Below, one piece after another: positions 1-6,551 of a DNA stretch of 13,266 nt (positions are counted from its first letter, which is position 1; each line of letters begins with the position of its first letter). The translations under genes and the position numbers were made by a program. Origin of the DNA: DASRHY01 sp046765875 (GTDB lineage: Bacteria; Actinomycetota; Actinomycetes; Propionibacteriales; Kribbellaceae); contig JBKPSJ010000016.1 in NCBI GenBank assembly GCA_046765875.1, positions 1 to 13,266 on the forward strand, in the 5' to 3' direction. The notes under the pieces are model-generated. The model did no database searches. It was not told the DNA's origin and saw only the letters and a list, made by a program, of their open reading frames with translations.

Positions 1-731
1 AGTTTCGGGAGCAGCCGCTGGCACCGCCCGGCACCTAAGCCATGTCTGTCTTGAGCGTGCCAAGCTGACCCGTCGACTGCAGCACGGGCATTCATGAGCG
101 TCAACGCTGACCGGTCACTTCGACCGCGACAATGCGTCCCCTGGATGATCCCGAACACGACCGACAGCTGTGCAGCGCTATCAGCGTCGCCGGCCGCCGC
201 GTCGATTCCGAGCTCGTAGGACCAGCCGGGGCCCGCCGTCACGGTCGCCGGCCCGGCGAGACCGCCTTGCCAGGAACCAGCGACCTCGACGCGCGACAGG
301 TCGAGGTCCAGAGTGGCCGAGCCACGGTGCACGAGCCGAACGTGTTCGCCGACATCGAGCGCCACGGCGGCGTAGGGGAGGCTCACAACCTCTTCCACCA
401 GCAATCTGGCAAGCTCGGTCAGCGCGCGCCACGCTGGATCGTCCGACGCGTCGACGCCGGAGACCGAGACCGCCACGCGGTCGCCGACCTCGATCAGTTC
501 GGTCGGCGCGACCGGTCGCGGGACGCCTACAGGATCAGGCAGCTGGGCGACCGCCGCGGCGAGCTGTCTGGCTATCCTGACATGCTCGGCGGCCGCGGCG
601 CCGGCGAACGATCCGACCGCGGGTGCGGACACCGATCGCCACCCCAGCATCCGGCCGTCGTCGTTGAGTTCCACCTGTTCGAACGCCGCCGGCCTCCGGT
701 GGCCGTCCGTCCGGGTATAGCGCAGGATCAT
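1..731 (-). CDS. Unknown protein, 3' end beyond the left edge
   Basis: I do not recognise this protein. It starts at ATG 731-729, which overlaps the TGA of the metallopeptidase gene upstream (ATGA, 731-728), so translation is probably coupled. The frame has no stop down to base 1, giving at least 243 codons. Residues 1 to about 184 look like real actinobacterial coding sequence: GC-rich third positions and an alternation of hydrophobic strands and acidic loops (for example RVAVSVSGVD, YAAVALDVGEHVRLVHRG and LDLDLSRVEVAGSW), suggesting a beta-rich soluble domain. No signal peptide or membrane segment is visible. Below about base 180 the frame stays open, but composition becomes unlike coding sequence (many Cys, His and Arg), so the true C-terminus may be altered by a frameshift near 140-180. 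The overlap suggests it works with, or is co-regulated with, the metallopeptidase. Confidence 0.55.
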   Translation of the reverse strand, partial: MILRYTRTDGHRRPAAFEQVELNDDGRMLGWRSVSAPAVGSFAGAAAAEHVRIARQLAAAVAQLPDPVGVPRPVAPTELIEVGDRVAVSVSGVDASDDPAWRALTELARLLVEEVVSLPYAAVALDVGEHVRLVHRGSATLDLDLSRVEVAGSWQGGLAGPATVTAGPGWSYELGIDAAAGDADSAAQLSVVFGIIQGTHCRGRSDRSALTLMNARAAVDGSAWHAQDRHGLGAGRCQRLLPK

Positions 732-1542
732 CGCGCCTCCGCTCTCCAGGTCCCGCCCTGCGAGCGGCCGATGATGGCGACGAACTCGGCGACGTGCCGC
801 GGCGCCGCACCATGATCGTCAGTGTCGGGCGCCCGTCCAGGGTCACCCATCACCGATCCGCTCGTGTAGGTGAACACCTGGATCGTGTCGTAGCGCGGAA
901 TGGTGTTCGGCAGCGATCGATCGAGGTCGCGGACAAGATTGCCGGTCAGCGTGTACGCCGGCAGCGCCGGGACCGCGGGCACACCGGGTGCGGCCGGCAC
1001 CGGTGCCTGCGCCGGCACGACCTGCACGGGCAATGCTGCATACGCGGCGACGACTCGCTGGGCGAATCCAGCCGGTGCCATCCCCAGACCCGGCGCTGCA
1101 GCGAAGGCGTTGACGTCGCTACGGGCAACATCGCGCTCTGCAATGCCTGGGCGATGGAGGCCGGTGTCTGGCCCGGCGGAGCGGTCGTCACGCCGACCGG
1201 AGGCTCGTGTCCGGTGCTTCGGACGTAGTCACCGGCGTGCTGTTGGTACTCGTCCTGCAGCCCGATGAGATGACCGAACTCGTGGGGAATTGTGAATGCT
1301 AGCTGGGAGTCAGCTCGGAACCACGTCCCGGCGTTGGAACGATCCCGCGCCGTGCCCTGCTGCACGTTGACCGTCATAGCGTCGCCGCCGGTGCCTCTGA
1401 CCATCCGGAAGTCGATGTCCACTGACCTCGCAGGTGGTGTGTCACGGACAGCCTTGAACGTGTTCCACACCGCAGGCACGCGGTCGAACCACGACGCAAT
1501 CGGCGCCAGGCCGGTGAAGTTCACCTTCGCCGTCACGAGCAT
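728..1542 (-). pseudogene. Zinc metallopeptidase (HEXXHXXGXXD type), frameshifted
   Basis: Reading from ATG 1542, residues 87-99 form HEFGHLIGLQDEY. This is a zinc-protease motif with two His ligands, catalytic Glu88 and a likely third ligand at Asp97, the HEXXHXXGXXD pattern also found in snapalysin-like metzincins. The first frame loses coding character after the stretch SIAQALQSA. The next frame then reads DVARSDVNAFAAAPGLG and continues to TGA 730-728, so one indel lies near 1135-1150. After the shift, SVMGD could be the Met-turn of a metzincin. The 5' end is unclear: the frame stays open upstream of 1542 and reads plausible protein (RYTWEISGNR directly before the Met), but has no ATG, GTG or TTG up to about 1690. 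The natural start is therefore lost or in another frame. No signal peptide is seen. It may be a decayed gene or a sequencing error. The substrate is unknown. Confidence 0.6.
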
Positions 1543-1647
1543 GCGGTTCCCGCTGATTTCCCAGGTGTACCGCGAGGCCTGGCCGCCGGTCTTGCCGAAC
1601 GTCGCCCCGCCCAGCTCCTCTGTCCGTCGATCACCGGCCGGGTAGAC

Positions 1648-1676
1648 CTCCGCCGACCACGTCGTGGTCGGCGGAG
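1648..1676. terminator. Perfect 14-bp inverted repeat, possible bidirectional terminator
   Basis: Arms 1648-1661 and 1663-1676 are exact reverse complements around a single T at 1662. The hairpin lies about 45 bases after the reconstructed stop of the Tat-exported gene (1719) and upstream of the metallopeptidase. No T-run follows on either side, as is common for actinobacterial hairpin terminators. A nearly spacerless palindrome could equally be a dimeric protein-binding site. Confidence 0.45.
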
Positions 1677-1718
1677 TGGGTTGCGGCAGATTGACTCGAT
1701 CTGCGCGATCAGAACAGA

Positions 1719-2563
1719 TCAGAAGAAGACGCCGTTGCGCTCCTTCCAGACCTCTGAGACCAGGCTCACCTGGCCGTCTTCGTCGGCGACTAGCGCACCG
1801 GACCTTGTCTCGACGGTGAAGGAGATGTGCGACGTCCCGCGACCTTGCGGCCGGTGAAATCGACCGCGGTGTCCGACACGTGCGACACCTGTCCGCCGCC
1901 GGTCCAGGTCATCGTCATGTCGACGACGCCCGTCCCGACCGCCGGCCGATGGAGCAGCGCGCTGACAATGTCATGGAAGTCGGGCAACTCGAAGCCCTCG
2001 AGCATCCAGGTGGCCCGGCCACGTCCGGGCGAGACGGCGACCGATCCCTCCGGGATCGGGGCGGTCCAGAACAGCCGGTCGACGGGCGTTCCGGGGTTGA
2101 AGTCGTGGATCTGGTTGGCGGGGTCGACCGACCCCTCGAAGATGTCAATTCAAAGGAATCCGAACGCGGCGTTGTAGTGCCGTCCGTTCAGGCCGACGTA
2201 CTCACCGGCGATGAACCGGTTGTCGACCTCGAACACGAGACCGCTGGCCGGCCCATTCACCGTGCCGTCAATCACACCGACTCCGACGAACCCGTTGAAG
2301 TCGGTGATGGTGTTGGGCTCACCCGTCCCCGGAAGGAACACGTGATAGGTCTCCGTGCCCGGCCCGAACGGCTGGATGCCGCCCGGGATCGGCCACGGCG
2401 CACCCGCAGGACCGCTGGCGTGCGCCGGCGCTCCGTACACCAACTGTGCGCCGGCGAGGGCACCGACTGCACCCACACCGGAGCCGAGTAGTTGCCGTCT
2501 GGTCAATCCATGTCGATGCGTCGGCGCTCGCGCCGGTACAGCTGACCCTGTGGAGAGGCGCAT
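1719..2563 (-). pseudogene. Tat-exported protein of unknown function with in-frame TGA and frameshift
   Basis: The start ATG at 2563 follows a purine-rich GGGGGGTGGG stretch acting as ribosome binding site. Residues 21-28 (TRRQLLGS) are a twin-arginine motif, followed by an Ala/Gly/Val-rich hydrophobic core (residues 27-43) and a probable AHA cleavage site near residues 47-49. The gene therefore encodes a folded secreted or surface protein. At codon 138 (TGA, 2152-2150) the frame stops, but the same frame resumes at once with IDIFEGSVDPANQ and stays coding-like to about 1840. A missing base at about 1831-1840 then moves the frame. In the new frame the protein continues SHISFTVETRSGALV and ends KERNGVFF at TGA 1721-1719. 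The restored length is about 281 residues. The mature part is rich in Gly, Asn and Thr with beta-strand-like segments, and I do not recognise the family. Either the gene has two inactivating lesions or the assembly has two errors. Confidence 0.55.
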
Positions 2564-3035
2564 AGGCCCACCCCCCTACATGAGGGCCGCAACCCATTTT
2601 GGAGCGTACGCCCCACCCGTGAGCGCGGCCACACCCGAGCACCGGAGCGCCTACAGTCAGCCGGCCCAGCCGTGCGACGGGCTCGACAGCGAACCGACTG
2701 CGCCGTCGCACGTGGCGATCAACGACACCCCCTACCGCGGACAGGCCGACGACACGGCCGTGGGTCTCGGTGGATCCGCGGCGGCATGCTCACCACTATC
2801 GAGGACGCGCCTACCCAGCCCGGACAGTCGAGCTGCTGCGGCTGATGCTGACACCACCACCACGAACGCCGCCGCTGGAAGGTAGGTCGGCAGTCGCGGT
2901 GGCATTCGGCACGAGGTGAGCGCCGCGCTGGTGATCAACTACACGTTCAGCGCCGTGCTGGACCCGATGCGCACCGACCCGACCTGCAGATCTCCACCGC
3001 GGCCCGAGGGCCCATTCGATCGGCCGCCTCACCGG
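2564..3035. other. Stretch without an intact gene, holding arsenic-operon debris
   Basis: No convincing intact gene lies here. The part next to 2563 holds the promoter and leader of the Tat-exported gene. At 2768-2845 lies the relic tail of an ArsO-like flavoprotein (separate entry). Its stop overlaps an ATG (TGATG, 2843-2847) opening a 24-codon frame to 2919 that begins MLTPPPRTPPLEGR. A further plus-strand stretch at about 2916-2990 reads EVSAALVINYTFSAVLDPMR, which could be membrane-like debris, but I cannot assign it. Confidence 0.4.
2768..2845 (+). pseudogene. Relic of an ArsO-like flavoprotein C-terminus
   Basis: In the frame ending at TGA 2843-2845, the last residues read IRGGMLTTIEDAPTQPG followed by QSSCCG. 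The intact flavoprotein gene at 7983-9374 ends ISGGLLTVIEEKPTT followed by QSSCCG, so the two tails align along their length with a two-residue insertion. The final 23 bases are identical (2825-2847 and 9354-9376). Upstream of about 2765 the similarity is lost. The copies differ at several codons, so this is a diverged second copy or paralogue cut at its 5' side rather than a recent duplication. It shows that this locus, or its ancestor, carried two arsO-like genes in the same orientation. Confidence 0.65.
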
Positions 3036-3908
3036 TCACGGCGAGGTTGCTTGTGCGTGAGCGGTCAGCGCCTGCTCCACCGTCGTGACCGCGGGCACCA
3101 GGGCCCGGGTCTGTTCGGGATCGACCGGCACTGCGTTGACACGCAGCCAACGCCACATCGTGGACAGGTCGGTGCCGACGAAGCGCTCGAACAGCCACAG
3201 CGGCATCGGAAAATGTCGCGGCGGACGCCCGGTGACGCGCCGCCAGGTCTGCCGGCACTCGTCAATCGAGCAAAACTCCGTCGCGAGCGCCAGATCCGCG
3301 CCGACAAACGTAGCCGGCTCGGCGAACGCCCGCGCCGCAATCGCGCCCAAGTCGTCTACTGCCAACCACGGTATCGGCGTGTGGGCGCCTGCCAGCCTGG
3401 GCATGAGATGCCAGACCGCCACCGGTGGGTAGAACGCCTTATCGGTCATCAGTTCCACAAACGCCATCGGGCGCAGCACCGTCAACGGAATGCCCGACTC
3501 GCGCACATGCGCGGCGATGATCAGTTTCGACTCCCACGAGTCGACCCCGGTCGCAGACAGGCCGGGGCCGGCGGATCCGTAGACGATGTGTTGCACGCCT
3601 GCGACCTTGGCGGCGTCGGCAACGTTCCTACCCTGGGTTACCTCGCCGTCGAAGCCCGCGATCATCGGGTTCTGCACGCTGTACACCCCGTACGCGCCGT
3701 CGAACGCGCGAACCAAGGAGCCGACGTCGGCCATGTCGCACCACCCGACAACATCGGCACCACGTTCCTTCAGACGCCGACCGCGATCGGACACCGGCGT
3801 GCGCGTCAACGCCCGGACCCGCCAACCAGCCGCCAGCAGGTGCCGGACTACCGCGCCGCCTTGCCGGCCGGTCGCTCCACTGACCGCAATGATCCCGTCG
3901 TCATCCAC
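3036..3908 (-). CDS. NmrA-like NAD(P)-binding protein (atypical SDR)
   Basis: The 290-residue protein begins with a Rossmann fold. Residues 6-17 (IIAVSGATGRQG) carry the GxxGxxG nucleotide-binding motif, and Arg/Thr residues follow the second strand (VRALTRTP, residues 31-38). Residues 70-80 (DGAYGVYSVQN) and 107-114 (HIVYGSAG) match NmrA/HSCARG-like proteins, where a redox-sensing or reductase role is typical and the Tyr-x3-Lys pair of classical SDRs is missing. No membrane segment is seen. I chose GTG 3908, preceded by a GAGGGGG site at 6-nt spacing, because NmrA proteins normally begin just before the glycine motif. The frame is open to a second GTG at 4073 with AGGGAG before it, which would add 55 residues of unrecognised sequence. 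The gene is downstream of arsM on the same strand and may be co-transcribed, but a role in arsenic metabolism is not evident. Confidence 0.82.
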   Translation of the reverse strand: MDDDGIIAVSGATGRQGGAVVRHLLAAGWRVRALTRTPVSDRGRRLKERGADVVGWCDMADVGSLVRAFDGAYGVYSVQNPMIAGFDGEVTQGRNVADAAKVAGVQHIVYGSAGPGLSATGVDSWESKLIIAAHVRESGIPLTVLRPMAFVELMTDKAFYPPVAVWHLMPRLAGAHTPIPWLAVDDLGAIAARAFAEPATFVGADLALATEFCSIDECRQTWRRVTGRPPRHFPMPLWLFERFVGTDLSTMWRWLRVNAVPVDPEQTRALVPAVTTVEQALTAHAQATSP

Positions 3909-4082
3909 CCCAGACCCCCTCTTCACCACCCACCCCAAGCCCTGAGACCACGCTACGCGGCCAGCCCCGCGAAGCTGCCGATCCAAGCAAGACCCGCGCA
4001 GCAGACGGACCGCCTCCCGCTCGCGCAGGACGATGTTGTAGCCGACCACAAGCTCGTCACGGTCAATCGACACGCGCTCCCT

Positions 4083-4387
4083 TTAGGCCCGAGAATGCGT
4101 TCGTGGCCGGGGTGTGAGGGGCAGCACCGGCAAGGAGAGGCCGCGTTGAGCATCGGGCTGAGTCAGATCAAGCATGTCAACCTGCCGGTCGCCGACCTGG
4201 GATTGCCCCTGCTCCTGCGTGCACTGCGCCGCCACACCGGCCAACCGGGCCAGCATCTGGCGCCACCAAGACCGACCGGCCGATGCGCCCGACCCGTCTC
4301 CAGTTCGTGGCGCACCTGGTGCCAGTCCCAGATGGCCACGGCTGCGCGGCGTACAAGGTCGTACAGCGACTCGTTGCGCACGAACAT
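4083..4387 (-). CDS. Possible small unknown protein, probably frameshifted
   Basis: From ATG 4387 the frame reads MFVRNESLYDLVRRAAVAIW and DWHQVRHELETG, a plausible amphipathic N-terminus, and continues open to a stop at 4163. After about residue 41 it turns into Trp/Arg/Ser-rich, shadow-like sequence. The neighbouring frame instead reads WWRQMLARLAGVAAQ and stays plausible to TAA 4085-4083. The likely gene is therefore about 100 residues with one indel near 4260. No clear ribosome binding site precedes the ATG. It lies between arsM and the NmrA-like gene on the same strand. I recognise no family. It could also be non-coding. Confidence 0.3.
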
Positions 4388-4445
4388 GCGTCACTGACCC
4401 GCGCGACGCGCCGCTACCCAGCTGCTGGCCCGGGTACATCCAGGG

Positions 4446-5309
4446 TCAGGGCTTGTCGGCCCGGATGAAGGCGCTGGCAAACGCTCCCTCGAGCGCATCG
4501 ACCAGGGCCGCCAGGTCCATGCCGTCCGGCATCTCCGCCGCATCGGTCACCTGGGCCATCGCCTCGATGTCCTCGCGCGTGTAGTGGCGGGTCACCTCGA
4601 CGCCGGCACCGCTGAACCCGGCGGCCGTCAGCTTGTCGACGTACTCGCCGTCTCGCAGCGCACCGGAGATGCAGCCGGTCCACAGCCGGACCACGCCGCG
4701 TAGCTGCTCGGGGATCTCACGCAGCAGCACGATGTCGGAGACCGCGAACCGACCCCGCGAGCGCAGCACCCGGAACGCCTCCCGCAGCACCGCGTCCTTG
4801 TCCACGGACAGGTTGATGACGCAGTTGGAGATCACCACATCCACCGACGCGTCGGGCAGCGGGACGTCCTCGATCGTGCCCTGCAGGAACCTCGCGTTCT
4901 CCACCCCCGCCTCGGCCTGGTTGCGCCGAGCAAGCTCGAGCATCTCGACGGTCATGTCCAGCCCAAAGGCCGTGCCGCCGGGAGCCACGCGTCGCGCCGA
5001 GAGCAACACGTCCAGCCCGCCTCCGGAGCCGAGGTCGAGCACGTCCTCACCGGGATTCAGCTCGGCCAGGGCCGTCGGATTGCCGCACCCCAGCGACGCC
5101 GCCAGCGCCACCTGGGACGGCGCCGCGCTCGCGTCGTACAGATCACCGCTGATCGGGTCGACCGACTCGATCGCCGTACCACCGCAACACCCGCCCGCGC
5201 CGCAACATCCGGCCTGCGGCTCGGCAGCCAACACACTCCGAGCCGAGGCGGCGTACCGCTCGCGGACCGCTTCGCGGATCTGCTCGTCACTCATCTTCGT
5301 CGTTCCCAT
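4446..5309 (-). CDS. arsM: Arsenite S-adenosylmethionine methyltransferase
   Basis: The 287-residue enzyme uses S-adenosylmethionine to methylate arsenite in the cytoplasm, giving mono- to trimethylated arsenicals. The SAM site is clear: residues 90-98 (VLDLGSGGG, motif I), with acidic Asp118 after the second strand and Asp148 further on. The ArsM-specific cysteines are present: the Cys pairs at 35-36 and 41-42, Cys75, Cys163 in SNCVINLSVDK and Cys213 in WTGCISGAL. These match the four-cysteine arrangement known from the Cyanidioschyzon enzyme (Cys44, 72, 174 and 224), with Cys163 and Cys213 binding As(III). The ATG at 5309 has AAGGAG eight bases upstream. The gene is last in the arsenic run, 145 bases after the stop of the minimal arsC. 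That gap holds its own promoter or operator-like motif, so it may be transcribed both with the run and alone. Confidence 0.95.
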   Translation of the reverse strand: MGTTKMSDEQIREAVRERYAASARSVLAAEPQAGCCGAGGCCGGTAIESVDPISGDLYDASAAPSQVALAASLGCGNPTALAELNPGEDVLDLGSGGGLDVLLSARRVAPGGTAFGLDMTVEMLELARRNQAEAGVENARFLQGTIEDVPLPDASVDVVISNCVINLSVDKDAVLREAFRVLRSRGRFAVSDIVLLREIPEQLRGVVRLWTGCISGALRDGEYVDKLTAAGFSGAGVEVTRHYTREDIEAMAQVTDAAEMPDGMDLAALVDALEGAFASAFIRADKP

Positions 5310-5355
5310 GGCGCACTCCTTGTTTCGAGTGTCATCAAAGCAACGCTGTGCGCTT

Positions 5356-5376
5356 ATTCGATACCTGTCAAGATAG
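5356..5376 (-). promoter_or_regulatory. Candidate ArsR operator or promoter upstream of arsM
   Basis: Read on the minus strand this site follows TATCTTGACNGNTNTCNAAT, matching 7908-7928 between arsR and the flavoprotein gene. Both contain TTGA-N6-TCNAA, a degenerate inverted repeat of ArsR/SmtB type. TTGACA could also serve as a -35 element. The site lies about 47 bases upstream of the arsM start, on the correct strand. Confidence 0.5.
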
Positions 5377-5454
5377 CCGCGCAGCGGTCATCACCTCAGG
5401 GGCAAAGGTCCCTGAAACGTCGATGATGTCCTCTGCCTTCCTCTGCGCCGGTCG

Positions 5455-5877
5455 CTACGGGCTGGAGAGTTCGCTCACGAGTTTCTCGACGCGGCCGCGG
5501 ATGTCGTCGCGGACCTGGCGTACGACCTCGATGGGCCGGCCCGCGGGGTCGATGAGGTCCCAGTCTTCGTACCGCTTGCCGGGATAGATCGGGCAGGTAT
5601 CGCCACAGCCCATGGTGATGACGACATCGCTGTCCTGGACGTCCTGATCCTGCAGGAGCTTTGGGGTGTTACCGGTGATGTCGATGCCGACCTCACGCAT
5701 CGCTTCGACGGCGACGGGATTGATCTTGTCGGCGGGCTCGGACCCCGCCGAGCGCATGTCGACGGTGTCGCCGGCCAGGTAGCCCAGCCACCCGGCCGCC
5801 ATCTGGGACCGGCCGGCGTTGTGGATGCAGACGAACAGAACGGTTGGCTTGGCTCCCATCGGGTGTGATGGTGTCAC
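5455..5877 (-). CDS. arsC: Arsenate reductase, low-molecular-weight phosphatase type
   Basis: The 140-residue cytoplasmic enzyme reduces arsenate to arsenite with an LMW-PTP fold. Residues 17-24 (CIHNAGRS) are the CX5RS anion-binding loop with nucleophile Cys17. Cys91 and Cys95 (MGCGDTCP) are candidate resolving cysteines for an intramolecular disulfide relay as in thioredoxin-linked ArsC. Asp110-Pro111 is the general-acid loop. The GTG at 5877 overlaps the TGA of the preceding arsC (GTGA, 5877-5874), implying coupled translation. An in-frame ATG at 5859 would give the compact 134-residue form usual for the family, and no Shine-Dalgarno sequence favours either start. It is closely similar to the core of the gene upstream (both share GRSQMA, VVITMGCGD and CPI.PG.RYE.WDL), so the two probably arose by duplication. 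Confidence 0.93.
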   Translation of the reverse strand: MTPSHPMGAKPTVLFVCIHNAGRSQMAAGWLGYLAGDTVDMRSAGSEPADKINPVAVEAMREVGIDITGNTPKLLQDQDVQDSDVVITMGCGDTCPIYPGKRYEDWDLIDPAGRPIEVVRQVRDDIRGRVEKLVSELSSP

Positions 5878-6551
5878 GGGCGGCCCGTGGCGGGGACGTC
5901 GAGTTCGTCGAGGAGGGTGCGTACGCGGCGTTCGATCTCGTCGCGGATCGGCCGTACGTTCTCGACCTCGAGTCCGGACGGGTCGTCGAGGTCCCAGTTC
6001 TCGTAACGGGTGCCGGGGAAGATCGGGCAGGCGTCGCCGCAGCCCATCGTGATCACGACGTCGGCGGCGCGCACGACCTCGTCGGTCCACGGCTTGGGGT
6101 ACTCACCGGAGATGTCGATGCCGCGCTCGGCCATCGCGCCGATGGCGGCGGGGTTGACCTCGATACCGGGCTCGGAGCCACCGGACCAGCCGACGGCGTT
6201 GTGGCCGGCCAGGTGCTCGAAGAAGCCGAGCGCCATTTGGGATCGGCCCGCGTTGTGCACGCACAAAAACAACACGACAGGCTTGCCGTCGTCGTGGTGT
6301 CCTTCGACCTTGGCCAAGGCGGTGAGCCGCTGCCGGGCGAACCGTTCGGCCAGCAACGGGAGGAAGTTGGGGATGGTGCTGTTGGTGGCGAACTGGTCGT
6401 AGCTGGAGTGCAGGAACCGTTCGATCGTCTCGGATCCGTAGAAGGCGGAGAACTCGCTGTTCAGCCGGACCGCGGCGGTGCGCAGGGCGAGTTGCTGGTC
6501 GATGGACAGGTCGCGTTGGTGCCACGTGATATCAGGGCTGACGTCGGTCAT
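5874..6551 (-). CDS. arsC: Arsenate reductase with N-terminal helical domain
   Basis: The 225-residue protein has two parts. Residues 1 to about 85 are an all-helical segment (LALRTAAVRLNSEFSAFYG, then FLPLLAERFARQRLTALAK), corresponding to the three-helix domain found before LMW-PTP domains in actinobacterial arsenate reductases. Residues 91-225 are the catalytic domain: nucleophile Cys97 in CVHNAGRS (97-104), candidate resolving Cys171 and Cys175 (MGCGDACP), and Asp190-Pro191 as general acid. It reduces arsenate to arsenite, and the electron donor (thioredoxin or mycothiol) cannot be told from sequence alone. The ATG at 6551 has AGGAG upstream and overlaps the TGA of the ArsR-ArsC fusion (ATGA, 6551-6548). 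Its own stop overlaps the next arsC start, so the three genes form one translationally coupled unit. Confidence 0.93.
   Translation of the reverse strand: MTDVSPDITWHQRDLSIDQQLALRTAAVRLNSEFSAFYGSETIERFLHSSYDQFATNSTIPNFLPLLAERFARQRLTALAKVEGHHDDGKPVVLFLCVHNAGRSQMALGFFEHLAGHNAVGWSGGSEPGIEVNPAAIGAMAERGIDISGEYPKPWTDEVVRAADVVITMGCGDACPIFPGTRYENWDLDDPSGLEVENVRPIRDEIERRVRTLLDELDVPATGRP

Noticed and set aside
132..815. Plus-strand open frame of 227 codons at the left
   Set aside because: The opposite strand gives a more natural protein beginning on an ATGA overlap; the plus frame is its complement.
2916..4397. Plus-strand open frame of 493 codons
   Set aside because: It is antisense to the NmrA-like gene and the region before it; its translation is Arg/His/Pro-rich without domains, a typical shadow in high-GC DNA.
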